Shown here in pieces: positions 53,891 through 64,000 of a stretch of 64,000 nt of DNA; within the stretch, counting starts at the first letter, position 1; every line of letters starts with the position of its first letter. Location: the NCBI GenBank assembly GCA_964016875.1, contig OZ024729.1, positions 26,556,494-26,620,493 on the forward strand, written 5' to 3'. The stretch is from Fallopia convolvulus. Lineage: Eukaryota > Streptophyta > Magnoliopsida > Caryophyllales > Polygonaceae. The translations under genes were made by a program, and so were the position numbers. The notes beneath the pieces are model-generated. The model saw nothing but the letters and a program-made list of their open reading frames with translations. It had not been told where the DNA came from and did no database searches.

Positions 53891-56800
53891 TTATTCTGCT
53901 CTTGACTGTCCAGCTCTGGAAGACAAGATGATTCCAACAATGAGACCATAGAGAGCAAGTGCTTCAGCAAAAATGAGAATCAGAATCATTCCAACGAAGA
54001 GCTTGGGTTGCTGTGCGTTGGCTCTGTCCAGTACCAAGAAAGTCAATTAGTGAGCAGTCAATCACTTTATGGAACATAATATACATTTCATGAGTAAATG
54101 ATGTACGTAGTTAAATTCTCTTTTCTTCAATTCACATAAGATCAGATATCAGATCATAAAAAAGAAGACAGATTCTCCTATAGATGTAATAAATGGATTT
54201 AGTTCTATAGCCAATAAAGAAAAACCAAATCAAATGTCAACTTCAAGATCAAGTTAATTAATTAAGCATAGCAACACCACGTATTGGAGAAAAAGAAGCA
54301 ACATACTGGACTCCTTAGGTAATTATTACCATTATGAATGTACACAAGACATTTTTCTCTTTTTATGCCATGTTTTATTATTCATTGCCTGTTTGGTACC
54401 ATTCCAAGGGTGTCAAAAATGGAATTGGCACAAAAGCGAGCCACTAGACATATCACCGACATCTAACTGGCTCCTTTCCTCTGGTGGTAGCTGTCAATAA
54501 AAGGAACGAGGAGAAAGAATTTGACCAGTAAAATTGCCGGTCATGGTGAGTATGCAATTCTTTTACTGCTGCTGCTTTGTCTTGTCTTGATGTTTGGGTT
54601 AATAATTGCATGAGAGAAAAGCGCATAGAGAAGACAAATTAAGGTGACTGAGTGACAAGGTGATAAAATTGCATGTCATGGCTTTGTAATTGTAAATGTC
54701 ATGATCGTCGTATAGTCGCAGTGATGGTGGATGTGAGATGAAGCAAAACTATTATTTCATACCTGAAATCTAAGCAAGCATCACATTCTACGATTTGGGT
54801 TGAGCCATTCCTCATTCAAACGTAATTCCTAATTCCAACTTAAGTCTGAGAATGATACCAAACAGGCGCTAAAAAATATATGATATATAGTTAAAGATTT
54901 TCCTACATATATGGGGATTTCAAAGGTTATACATGTAATTATGTACTCACAAGTCCTATCCAGAAGAAATAAACAATTGAGTTCTGATACTTCAATATCT
55001 TGGTCCATTAGTGTTTAAAAAGGCGAGGCGACGCCCGAGGCGATTGCCCCCCTAGATTGCCTAGGCGCGCCTTAGAGGCGAAAGCGATCGCCTTATACAC
55101 AATAGTTTGGTAATTCACAAATATAAATATATAATGTTAAATAAGATCATTTAATAAAATTTTAGGATATAAAAACATATTTATAAAGCACAAAACCCAA
55201 ATTTTATTAGTAATAAAACCAAATTTAAAGATAATATAATAAACTAGTATGAAATTTTGAAAAGTTGAACACTTGGATCTCGAAAGCCGCCAGAGGAAGA
55301 GAGACAGAGAACGAGATAATGAAGTTTGATCGTGTATTTGGGTATTTGCATAGCTTAAGGATATAGATATATAGATATAGAGGAAAATATAGGATAAAAA
55401 AGATATCTTGATGATATAAATTGCAAATATAAATTGTATTAAAAAGATATCTTGAAGAAAGAAATATTAACCTTAAGGAAAGTATATTTAAAAGATAAGA
55501 AAAGTGAAAAGAAAGATCGTTAATTCAAATATTATTAAAAAATCAGCATAAGGCAACCTAGGCGAGCCAAGGCGAGATGCAGCTCGCCCGGGCGCCCAGA
55601 TCGCCTAGGCATTGCCTCTTCCAGGTTGCCTCGCATTGCCTAATGCAGGCGACAGGCATGGCTGAGCGCGCCTTCGCCTCGCCTTTTCAAACACTACTCC
55701 ATTCTTTCCAGATGTACAGCCACTTTTATTTAATTTTACACGAAATTAGAGAAAATTATTGTGTTTTCAGTTTATTGCATAATCTTGGACTAGCACATTG
55801 CAGTAACAGTCACAAGCAATGGATCTTAATTGACCAATGAGAGCCTAATTGAGTGACCTAAATTCAAACCCTGATTTCCCAAAATAGATCCAAGGCATAA
55901 ACAATGATCATTAGATTTAGCAACAGAATCCATAAAGAAGCAAATTCCTTGAATCTATTTGTTTCATAAGATTGAAGTAAGAAAAGACTATGATGTCTGT
56001 CGAAGTCTCAATCAAAGGTTTTTCCTCGAAGAAAATTAATAAACAGTCCATCTTCATTTGTTGTTGTATTCAGTAATGAAAAAAAAAACATAGGTACTAG
56101 AGAACTTGAATTGCAGAACACCTTCAACTTATGCATATCAAGCATTTACAATCAAAATTGGCAAAATGCTAACTGTATGTATCCAATATATTTCACAATA
56201 CCGGAATCTAATAAATGCAGGAATATTTCAAGACAAAAATGTGAGATCCAGACCTACATATATAATATCCAACAAAGAGTTACAGCATTAACTCATTCAC
56301 CTAATGTAAACAAACAAAATACCAAAGAATCAGCTACCAAGTTTCAGATCTCTACTTGGGCGAAGTAAGCTATGATCAGGGTCATTGAACACATATCCAG
56401 GAAAGCAAAAAAACACGCAGATCAAAGTAAGTAAGAATCCAATGAAGATGCAATTAATTACCTGACACCGGCATCACCAACAATGCCAATGGCCATACCA
56501 GCAGACAAACCGGCCAAACCACAAGCCAATCCAGACGAAAGATGGGCGTATCCATCAAAGAGGTAGTAACCTTTGGCCTTAGGGTTAATACCAGTACTAA
56601 TGATAACAGCTATAATCAGACCATAGATACCCAGGACACCAGCCATAACCACGGGGACGATCGACTTCATCACCAGCTCCGGCCTCATAACTCCCATGGA
56701 CGCCACTCCAACTCCACTCTTCGCCGTCCCGTACGCCGCTCCCATACCTGCCCCGTCCAGGAAAACGAAATTCACATATTAAAAGCCAGATCAAAACTCG

Positions 56801-56959
56801 ATTCGCTTCAATTATCAAGCGATTCAATAATAAAATTGGTAAAACTATAGACGATCGACATAGAGAGAGGGTAGGGAAATTACAGGAGAAAACGAGGGCA
56901 GCGGCGGCGCCGAGGAAGCCGAAGAACGGCGCCGTTTCATCACCGTTGAAGGTCGTCAT
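53891..56959 (-). CDS. VHA-c: V-type proton ATPase 16-kDa proteolipid (subunit c), three exons
   Basis: Membrane-rotor subunit of the vacuolar H+-ATPase, which acidifies vacuole and trans-Golgi compartments. Exons on the minus strand are 56959-56884, 56747-56462 and 54023-53891, joined by GT-AG introns of 136 and 2438 nt, giving 164 aa, the family length. Exon 1 encodes [17 protein letters not shown] and most of helix 1. Exon 2 covers helices 2 and 3 ([37 protein letters not shown]). Exon 3 encodes the fourth helix with the proton-carrying glutamate E141 in [11 protein letters not shown] and the C-terminal RAGQSRAE. No disruption is seen. The sequence is so conserved that the family is certain, though plants have several near-identical copies. 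Intron 2 carries a hAT-type MITE. The gene faces away from the polyprenol reductase gene. Confidence 0.97.
55002..55703. mobile_element. hAT-type non-autonomous element in intron 2 of VHA-c
   Basis: The element runs about 55010-55695 (686 bp). Terminal inverted repeats of 22 nt (AGTGTTTAAAAAGGCGAGG... and its inverse) have one mismatch. The flanking 8-mers GGTCCATT (55002-55009) and ACTCCATT (55696-55703) match at 6 of 8 positions, consistent with an old hAT duplication. GC-rich GGCGCCTAGGCG-type iterations fill both ends (55020-55110 and 55560-55680) around an AT-rich centre. No transposase is present. Confidence 0.65.
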
Positions 56960-57571
56960 TCTGGAGAGGAGGGAAAGAGAGAGTCACGAAGATCGGAGAG
57001 ACGTGGAGATTTTAGATCTGCAAATCTGGGGAGAGGAGGAGATGAAAGGCGAACAAGACAAGCTCATTGATTAGTTTTGTAGTTGTAAAACGTGGCTTCT
57101 TCTGAATAATTGATTGTTGGACTGTAGCGAGAAGTTTCTCGGCAAGCGATTTTGAGCCGAACTCTCTGCCCAGCCCATTTTGGCATTTTAGCCCAAAATG
57201 TTACCGGCCCAGAAACCTTTATTAATTGCCTGCCTGTGCTTACCAAGCTAAGCCGTCTCTATTTAAAAGGGGTCAAAGCACGAATTTGAATTTTCAACTT
57301 TAATCACTTCTCATTTGAATCTGAAAACCACCATTACTCTGATGCTGAAGTTCTATTTTTTAATAATTGATAATTCTTTTTGATAGTTTGTTTGAAACGG
57401 AAGCCCCCTAATCAGATGGTTCACAAGTTTGCTATTCGAACAAGCAACATCAGCGATAATTTTTTCCCAGGTACCAATTCTCCAAATTCAAGTCTGGTAT
57501 CTTTGGTTTTCTTTCAAGTAATTTATAGGGTTCTGTGAAAGAAGAAGAGTTGTACTGGAGAAGAGAAGAAG
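56960..57571. promoter_or_regulatory. Shared upstream region of VHA-c and polyprenol reductase
   Basis: 612 bp separate the two divergent start codons. A TATTTAAAA at 57260-57268 could serve the plus-strand gene (leader of about 280 nt). No clear TATA box is seen for the minus-strand gene, which has a purine-pyrimidine GA/CT-rich leader near 56960-57050, common in housekeeping plant promoters. The region may be a bidirectional promoter. Confidence 0.5.
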
Positions 57572-60177
57572 ATGGAGATTGGGTTTGTGAGTTTGCTGAG
57601 AGCTGCTTGGGTGGCTGGTATTCTCCCCATTCTGTTGGTTTGCATTCCATCTTCTCGTCTTAACACCTTCCGTCAAACCCTCCTTTTGTTCTCTGGGAGA
57701 GGCAAAACTTTGAAGACTTCTTCTCATGTCAGTCTCCTCTCTTTCTCCGCCTCTCTAATGTCTATTCAATTGCGATTTTCTTTTACATGTTTCAGTTGAG
57801 TTGTGTATATAATTGGGAAATGTAGTTTGTTGGGATGTCTGATTTGTGATTGTCTTTGTTGGTGGTGTTGGAATTCAGATCAAGTTTAGTCTAATTAAAA
57901 AAAGAGCCTGGTTGTGTTGTTCTAATTTGGATTTTATGAATGTAAATAGTAATAATGTTGGAATAGGAATTTCCAAATGTTTTGGTTTGCTTAGTAGGAT
58001 TCTGATCAGGTTTAGTCTAAGAAGAAATATCGATACTAGCAATTGGTTTGGAAGCACCTCCTATAAGAAAAAGGGGGAAAGATGTAATGTTAGAGCCGCC
58101 TGAAGTAGTCCTAGAAATTTGACATTATTGCATTATGGGTGGTTGTTAAGTATTTTGTGTCACTGCTAGTTCAATTCTTGGATGGAATATGAGATATGAA
58201 GCAAGTTTTTGCTGTGAGTTTCTGAGGTTGAGCTTCATCAAGCATAGGTCAAGTGTGATCTCTACATGTAAGTGGCTGAGAAACGCTGAGAGTTAATATT
58301 TACAGGTGCACTTTTCTCTTATCAAATTGTGTTTTTGCTTCCTTTTTTGCCAGTGGAATTCTTGATTTGGGGGAGTTAGGTAGGAAGTTGTACATAGAAA
58401 TTAAGTGACACTAAACCTGCTTTCTTTTGATGTTAAGCATTTGTTGTAGGTAGGAAGTTGTACATATTATCAAATTTCTTTTGATGTGGAAGTGGCTTCT
58501 TTTGTTGTTTGAATTTGACTGCATAATCTCTTGATGCTCATTTGATCAATGCTTGGGAACGATACACTGCTGATTTGCTGGTTTTCACTCTTCTTCCATT
58601 TGAACTCTTCTCTTTAAGTTCCACTTTTGACTTCATGGTCATCAAATTGATTTGTGTGAAGGAAAAAAATTCTCTGAACTTACATATAAGCTCTGATAAA
58701 CTGTAGAGATTCACTGTACCACAGAAGTTTTTCACTCATTTCTATGTGGTGGCCTTGCTATCCACGTCGATCTTGCTTCTTACAACTTGGATCTACGCAC
58801 ATGAAACATCACCATTATTATCAAATTCTACATTCCTTTCCAATGTTGGCAGCTACTTCACTCGTGGCTCAAACATTTTCCACATCCACAAATCTCGCTC
58901 AAGTTTGATGAAGGAAAGATACAAGGCTTGGAAATCATTGTTTCTTCTCTTGTTAATGGAAGTACAAGTATTGCGGCGCTTATACGAGTCATTCTATGTA
59001 TTCAACTACAGCCCTACTGCTCGAATGCACATTTTGGGCTATTTTACTGGACTCTTGTAAGATTCTCGTTCACCTCAGCTCTTAGTTTCTATGCTAATTC
59101 ATTATTTGTTACCTTCCTTTACACCTATGATTTTGGCTTCTGACGAAATTCACTGCTGGCTGTTTCTTGATACCATGGTCATCTTCTTTCTTTTTCATGA
59201 CTCATTAAATAATATGATAATTTCTCTACTGTTGGTATGGAGAAGCTTCACTTGTTTTATGACTTATTGGGCGGGTTTTTAGTTTATGTGTCCCTATACA
59301 TTTAGATTGCACTTACGCCTTGGATTTTACGAGGTTAGCTTTTATACGGCGGCACCATTATCCCTTTGTGCTGACATTGCGCCAGATGTATTCAAATACA
59401 TTGCAAACCAAATTATCAAGGCTATTGTGAGAGGCAAACATCAAATGCTGGATGTAGAATTTCAATGGTTGGAGTACATAATTCCTCTAACTAAGCTCGG
59501 ATGGTGCCAGTGGATTGGTGCAGTCATCTTCTTGTGGGGATCCGTTCATCAGTACCGTTGTCATGCAATTCTTGTGGGTCCTCCTAAATTCAAATTATGA
59601 ATATGGTTGCTCAATCTTGACTCAGTTCCCTTTAGTGATATCTGATCTTGGAATGATGATATCTTATTAGGGGGAGCTACGAGAAGGCAAGGAAGAAGCT
59701 GATGATTATGTCATCCCTCATGGTGATTGGTTCGAACTCGTTTCTTCCCCACACTATCTGGCTGAAATGGTAATTCTTTCTTCTCCCTATTTTGTGAACG
59801 TGGATTTGAGCTTGGCCAAATACTAGAGATTTGAATTCTCTCTTGAATTCTTGATCAAATGTAACATCTTTTTAGCAATAACGGTGTTTGGTTGGTGTTG
59901 AAGGTTATATATGGTGGTGTTGTGGTTGCAAGTGGAGGCACAGACCTCACAATTTGGCTGCTATACGGATTCGTGGTACTTTCTTCAACTTAGCCCCTTC
60001 TTTGAACTAGTTAAGCCTCTTTCATTCAAAGCACCTGAAGATGAACACTTTTATCTTTTTGATATGTTGCAGGTGGCAAATCTTGTAATTGCAGCTGCAG
60101 AAACGCATAGATGGTATCGTCGCAAGTTCGACAACTACCCGAGTAATCGCTATGCAGTGATCCCATACGTTTGCTGA
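57572..60177 (+). CDS. PPRD: Polyprenol reductase (steroid 5-alpha-reductase family), six exons, 338 aa
   Basis: Membrane enzyme of the ER that reduces the alpha-isoprene unit of polyprenol to give dolichol, the lipid carrier for N-glycosylation. Exons 57572-57727, 58707-59056, 59339-59573, 59671-59769, 59904-59975 and 60073-60177 join in frame through GT-AG introns to 338 codons, within the family's usual length. Recognisable blocks are FTVPQKFFTHFYVV, LLLLMEVQVLRRLYESFYVF, SPTARMHILGYFTGLLFYTAAPLSL, HAILGELREG, YVIPHGDWFELVSSPHYLAEM and the C-terminal THRWYRRKFDNYPSNRYAVIPYVC-stop. The C-terminal half is the 3-oxo-5-alpha-steroid 4-dehydrogenase C-terminal domain; several hydrophobic helices are evident. 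It matches the plant PPRD branch rather than DET2. No frame disruption is seen. Confidence 0.93.
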
Positions 60178-60248
60178 TGCTATCCAACAGCAAGATCTCT
60201 AACACTGTATACTTTTGTCAGTAGTTTGCCAAGTAAACTGGATGATTG

Positions 60249-60254
60249 AATAAA
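60249..60254 (+). terminator. Poly(A) signal AATAAA of the polyprenol reductase gene
   Basis: AATAAA about 70 nt past the stop codon, followed by T-rich sequence. A second AT-rich block near 60370 could also serve. Confidence 0.5.
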
Positions 60255-60382
60255 ATTTGGTTTAACAAGAGGAAAGAAAAAAGAATATATGAGCTGAGCT
60301 GACTTGTAAAATGGACTTATCACTATATTCAATATTTGATTGGAGCTGTTATGAAGATGTATATGCAAATTAAGATTAAAGA

Positions 60383-61825
60383 ATGAAACCCTTGCTCCCT
60401 TTCCCCTTTCCCCGACCCTCTCTACAGTACCCAAAACCAGTAAATCGATCCCCAAATTGGAACCCTATTCTTAAGACCCATGGCTCAATCGGCCTCTTTC
60501 TTTGCCTCCTCATCAGCCAATCTTCGACTGAAACCAACTATGGCCTCCTTTGGGTGGCAAATCGAAAAAATCGTAACCAAGAAGCTAACATCAGCAAGTC
60601 GCGATTCTCGCTGTTATGGCCACAAGTGCATCCGAGGAAATTGATTACGCCTAAGTGGAAGCATGGTAGACCAACAAAAACAAGAAGACGGAGGCGTGGA
60701 AGAAGCCGGGGCTGGTGGACTTTTGTTCAATCTGCAATTTGGGGGCTAGGTTTCGGGGTAAGGGACAACTATTCAACGATTTCTCTTCTTTGGACGGTGA
60801 AGACGAAGGGAGGGAGTCCTTGGGAGCGAAAATCACGGGGTAATTTCCAGATTGACTCCATTCTGGAAGAGAGCTGCCCTATTCCTCTCAAGTTTCGTTC
60901 TCCTGCTGTTCTCTCTTTCTTTCGAAGGTGGCTAATCAATTGCCTTTTAACTGAAACACACAGGTTCAATTATTCATCCTATACTTTGCCTAAATTTATT
61001 CTACAAAACCAGTACTTTGATTATTTGATCTATGATCATATTGTGAGATGCTTGCACACCACATACCCCCCACGCCTTCATCAACATGTATCTTTCATTG
61101 CTAATAAGATTAAGAATCTCTGTATATCTCTCATTGTGATGATATTTCTATGGGAACTGGTTGCCCATTCTAAGATTTCTCTTATGGAGATAAGAAATAA
61201 CACATTAAAGAATGTTTTGTGTCCTGACGAGAAGTCACCCTTTAATCAAGGTGAAAACCTGAGCAACCATGAACAATTAGACCCACAACCTACTACGGTC
61301 GAGGAGACCATAAGTAGGAGTGCTAATAAGAACTCTTGTCAAGCTGGCTTTTCGGAGTCCTTGAAAGATGAAGACAAAAGGAAATCTACCACTGAACAAA
61401 TCTCCTTTGGGAGAACCCCTGAACAATTTGAACCCACTATGGTTGAGGAAACCTTAAGTAGTGGTGTTCATATGAGCAACAACAAACCAAGTTCTCTTGG
61501 CATAAAGAATGACCAAGTGAAAGCTGGTGCTAATGTTGATCTATGTAGCCTTGAGGTGCACTCTTTTGCTAAAATTATGACCCCCTGTATGTTAAACCTC
61601 TGGATGCCAAATGGAGGTTTAATTAATCAATTTTTCTTGCCTAATTCAGCTACTGAACTCTCTACTCTATGTTTTATATGCCTTGTCTTGTGGATGGATC
61701 ATAGTTATTTCTTTTTAACAGGCCATCTTAACAACTGTGTCTGGGGCTGTTCAGATGGTGCTTATAAACACACTCATAGAATCAAAAATGAGCTAGTTTA
61801 CTATAATAAAGAAATCATACACTAG
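60383..61825 (+). CDS. Unrecognised 480-codon ORF upstream of a LINE ORF2
   Basis: A single open frame of 480 codons in DNA of ordinary AT content is very unlikely by chance, so at least part is or was coding. No domain is recognised. Visible features: a basic stretch GRPTKTRRRRRGRSRGWW near residue 100, a hydrophobic segment CISLIVMIFLWELVA near 250, and a weak internal repeat (HEQLDPQPTTVEET and PEQFEPTMVEET, about 55 residues apart). It precedes a nearly intact LINE ORF2 and may be its ORF1, but it lacks the usual DUF4283 and CCHC features. In another frame, an ATG at 60480 opens a Ser/Ala-rich, transit-peptide-like N terminus (MAQSASFFASSSANLRLK) that stops after 54 codons, so 60.4-60.9 kb might instead be a host-gene piece. 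Confidence 0.35.
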   Translation: MKPLLPFPFPRPSLQYPKPVNRSPNWNPILKTHGSIGLFLCLLISQSSTETNYGLLWVANRKNRNQEANISKSRFSLLWPQVHPRKLITPKWKHGRPTKTRRRRRGRSRGWWTFVQSAIWGLGFGVRDNYSTISLLWTVKTKGGSPWERKSRGNFQIDSILEESCPIPLKFRSPAVLSFFRRWLINCLLTETHRFNYSSYTLPKFILQNQYFDYLIYDHIVRCLHTTYPPRLHQHVSFIANKIKNLCISLIVMIFLWELVAHSKISLMEIRNNTLKNVLCPDEKSPFNQGENLSNHEQLDPQPTTVEETISRSANKNSCQAGFSESLKDEDKRKSTTEQISFGRTPEQFEPTMVEETLSSGVHMSNNKPSSLGIKNDQVKAGANVDLCSLEVHSFAKIMTPCMLNLWMPNGGLINQFFLPNSATELSTLCFICLVLWMDHSYFFLTGHLNNCVWGCSDGAYKHTHRIKNELVYYNKEIIH

Positions 61826-61862
61826 ACTGATGATAGGTTGAACTGGAGTATGGAAAAAAAAT

Positions 61863-62657
61863 GTGTTTCACTTTCTTTTGACCTGTAACTTGATAGATGA
61901 TGAAAAGAAAACTAATAAAAGATATTGGAGATTACGAAAGTTTAATAGAAAGCTATTTAAAGAAAAGTTGGAGAACCATGTGCATTATGGATTCATGAGT
62001 AGAACTGATTACATACTTTGGTATAAGAGATCCAAAAATAGTAGAAGTTTATTAAGTAATTGGGTCCTGTATTTGACACATTTTAGGTTGGTGCACAAGG
62101 AAAATTGGAGCTATTGTTGCATATGTAAAATCAGTATAAAAATATATTGTAGAAATAGTTGGAGCATTTGCTATGTGAACTTGTCTCTTTTCTGTACAGA
62201 GCTTGCACTCCTACAAGCTGAACAAGACAGTGTGTGTACGTGGGAAACAAAGGACAAAGCAGCAAGAAGTTTGAATAGAGGACTCATGGAAAAACCAAAC
62301 AGGAGAATAGCACACCAGAATATATACCAGGTGATGATGTCTTTGTATGCTTTGTTTGATTACAGTGTTGTATGGTGCTGGTGTGAGTGGAGAGGATGGC
62401 CACATGTTAAATGTAAACAAAAAATCCACTGGACCAAAATGTTAAACAAACATATAGATGTAACAAAGGACTGTGCTCTTATGAGCTATTTGCATTTCAA
62501 GTATATTATGGTTAGCGCTACGCAGGTTATACACAACATGAATTTGACTAGAGATATAATTTTGGAGAATTTAACCCATTCTTTCCTTAAGGGAGAAAGA
62601 GAACAATGGCACAGGATTACATTAAAAGTTTATTATGAAGATATGTTTATGGAATAG
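61863..62657 (+). CDS. Second unrecognised ORF, overlapping the start of LINE ORF2
   Basis: Open from 61842; the first ATG-like start is a GTG, so a frame change from the preceding ORF is possible. A run of eight A lies at 61854-61861, just after the upstream ORF's stop, where a single slip would join the frames. The protein is rich in Lys, Trp, Cys and Tyr (WYKRSKNSRSL, WCWCEWRGWPHVKC) with no standard zinc knuckle. It overlaps the start of the endonuclease frame by 23 nt, an arrangement that fits ORF1 followed by ORF2 of a LINE. Function unknown. Confidence 0.35.
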   Translation: MFHFLLTCNLIDDEKKTNKRYWRLRKFNRKLFKEKLENHVHYGFMSRTDYILWYKRSKNSRSLLSNWVLYLTHFRLVHKENWSYCCICKISIKIYCRNSWSICYVNLSLFCTELALLQAEQDSVCTWETKDKAARSLNRGLMEKPNRRIAHQNIYQVMMSLYALFDYSVVWCWCEWRGWPHVKCKQKIHWTKMLNKHIDVTKDCALMSYLHFKYIMVSATQVIHNMNLTRDIILENLTHSFLKGEREQWHRITLKVYYEDMFME

Positions 62658-64000
62658 TAGAGGTATAGGTCGAAAGTCGTTCTGGCCGGAGATTGACTCG
62701 TTCTGTAAGATTGAAAGAATCCAAATTATGACAATTGTGGAAACAAAAACTGAAACAATGCCTTCAGACCAAGTTTGGAGAAGGTCTGGTTTTGACAATA
62801 TAGTTTGGTCGCCTGCTAGGGAGTAGATCTGGGGGGATATGTGTGATGTGGAAAGAACATCAACTGCATAATGAAATAGTCGAGGTACTTAATCAGGAAG
62901 CGAGATTTGTTACCCTTAAATATACAAATCTAGCAACTAACTATATTATAGCAATTTGTTTCGTATATGCTCCACCACAAGAAAACCAAAAAAATAGTTT
63001 TTGGGAACAATTAACTCGATATCTACAGAATTTACACCTTCCTGTCATTGTGATGGGTGATCTTAACGAGATCCAAAACCTAAGCGAAAAGAAAGGTGGA
63101 GTGTTACCTGATCATACTAGATTTGAAAGACTTATAAAATTTAAAAATGAATGTGATCTCTTGGACATACCAACAAAGGGAAGCAAGTATACTTGGAGAA
63201 AGAATAAGACGGAAGAGGATAACATTTACGAAAAACTTGATAGAACACTAGTCAGCGATCAAATACTTCAATGGTTCCCAGAAATCATTACACAACATTA
63301 TGCCTTTTCTTCGTCCGATCATTGTAAAATTACGATTGACCTAACTAATGGACAAACAATAAAAGCTCAACCTTTCAAATTCGAAAAAATGTGGATTCAG
63401 AGAAAAGATTTTAGAAATGTAGTTAAACAAGCTTGGCGGGTTGATTTTCAAGGATCACTTATGTTCCAACTAGTAAATAAAACTAAAATATTTAAAAATC
63501 ACGCTAAGCAATGGAATAAAAGAACTTTTGGTAACACTTTCGAGCAATTACGCGTGATTGAAGAAGACCTTTTAAAAATCCAAAACCAAATTCACATAAC
63601 ACCCTCGCCAGATAAAATACAAAAACAACTACGCTTAATTGGAAAAAAGGAATGCATCTTAAATTTTCATAAAACATATTGGAAGCAAAGAGCGAAAACA
63701 AAACATATTAAACTCACAGATACAAATTCAGGTTACTTTCATAAGATTGCTACGGGACGAAGAAATAGGAAAATAATTAGGGAAATCAAGGCTAGTGATG
63801 GTACACAAATTCTTGGGGAGACAAATATTCGAAATGAGATTCGAAACGATTTCAAAAAAAGATACAGTAAGGAACCGATTAATTCGGTACTCCTTAGTGA
63901 ATATCTAAACCTAATAACCAATGAAATAACAAATACAAAAAATGATGAACTAACGAAAGCCGTCTCAAACGAGGAGATTAAGAACGCCCTCATGAACATT
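62635..64000 (+). pseudogene. LINE ORF2, 5' part: endonuclease and RT start, one frameshift, cut by window end
   Basis: Begins MKICLWNSRGIGRKSFWPEI, the APE endonuclease N terminus. After SPARE the frame ends at 62824-62826, and the neighbouring frame continues SRSGGICVMWKEHQ, so a single extra base near 62820 breaks the ORF. From there the frame is open to the window end. It has endonuclease blocks FVYAPPQENQKNSFW, VIVMGDLNEIQNLSEKKGG, IPTKGSKYTWRK, LDRTLVSDQILQWFP and SSSDHCKI, then the linker before RT (KRTFGNTFEQL, YFHKIATGRRNRKI). It belongs to the same LINE type as the degenerate element at 11.9-23.9 kb but is far better preserved. The rest of ORF2 lies to the right of the window. Confidence 0.85.

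Overview
The window is nuclear DNA from a dicot-like flowering plant. It holds three recognisable host genes: an intronless plant-type arginine decarboxylase, a three-exon V-ATPase proteolipid and a six-exon polyprenol reductase with canonical GT-AG introns. Everything else is a dense, nested mass of plant transposable elements in AT-rich DNA. A run of exactly 200 N (37983-38182) marks a draft assembly gap. I cannot name the species.

Layout. 1-1.9 kb: the 3' end and LTR of an Athila/Tat-type Ty3 element. 2.07-2.35 kb: a two-exon gene remnant on the minus strand. 2.9-6.5 kb: a hAT-type MITE, a copia fragment, a SINE with 16-bp target-site duplications (TSDs) and a 5'-truncated LINE. 8.2-11.07 kb: arginine decarboxylase (minus strand) with a long leader carrying a 7-codon upstream ORF and a GC-rich hairpin; a long fold-back MITE sits just upstream of its TATA box. 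11.9-23.9 kb: one full-length but degenerate LINE split by a young LTR element (13427-19575, minus strand). 24.3-31.5 kb: a gag fragment, two hAT-type MITEs, a 1.5-kb Mutator-like fold-back element with tandem-repeat arms, and a LINE fragment. 31.5-38 kb: a TGTAACACCCC repeat with two kinds of tandem repeat, then AT-rich DNA. 38.2-49.7 kb: an old Athila/Tat element (RT, RNase H, integrase, 3' ORF, LTR) split by a second copy of the young LTR element (40557-46947), whose 3' LTR carries a small LINE insertion. 49.7-52.5 kb: a LINE fragment and a second TGTAACACCCC repeat. 53.6-60.3 kb: the V-ATPase proteolipid and polyprenol reductase, divergently transcribed from about 0.6 kb of shared upstream DNA. 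60.4-64 kb: the 5' part of a nearly intact LINE with unusual upstream ORFs, running off the window.

The most interesting content is in the young LTR element family. Both copies have matched 5-bp TSDs, a tRNA-Asp-type primer-binding site, no pol, and one ORF of about 395 codons that I read as a divergent Gag with a perfect CCHC zinc knuckle, which makes it a non-autonomous, Gag-only (TR-GAG-like) family. It shares structured motifs with the pol-bearing Athila/Tat element here: a stem with invariant AGGCAA loop just after the ORF stop, and a stem with purine tetraloop directly before the polypurine tract. Both show compensatory base changes between elements. A second stem plus polypurine-like module lies inside each element type. 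A 13-bp leader stem lies between the primer-binding site and gag. Together these suggest a cis-acting RNA system shared by a non-autonomous element and its likely helper.

All calls come from reading the sequence; no database search or folding program was run.
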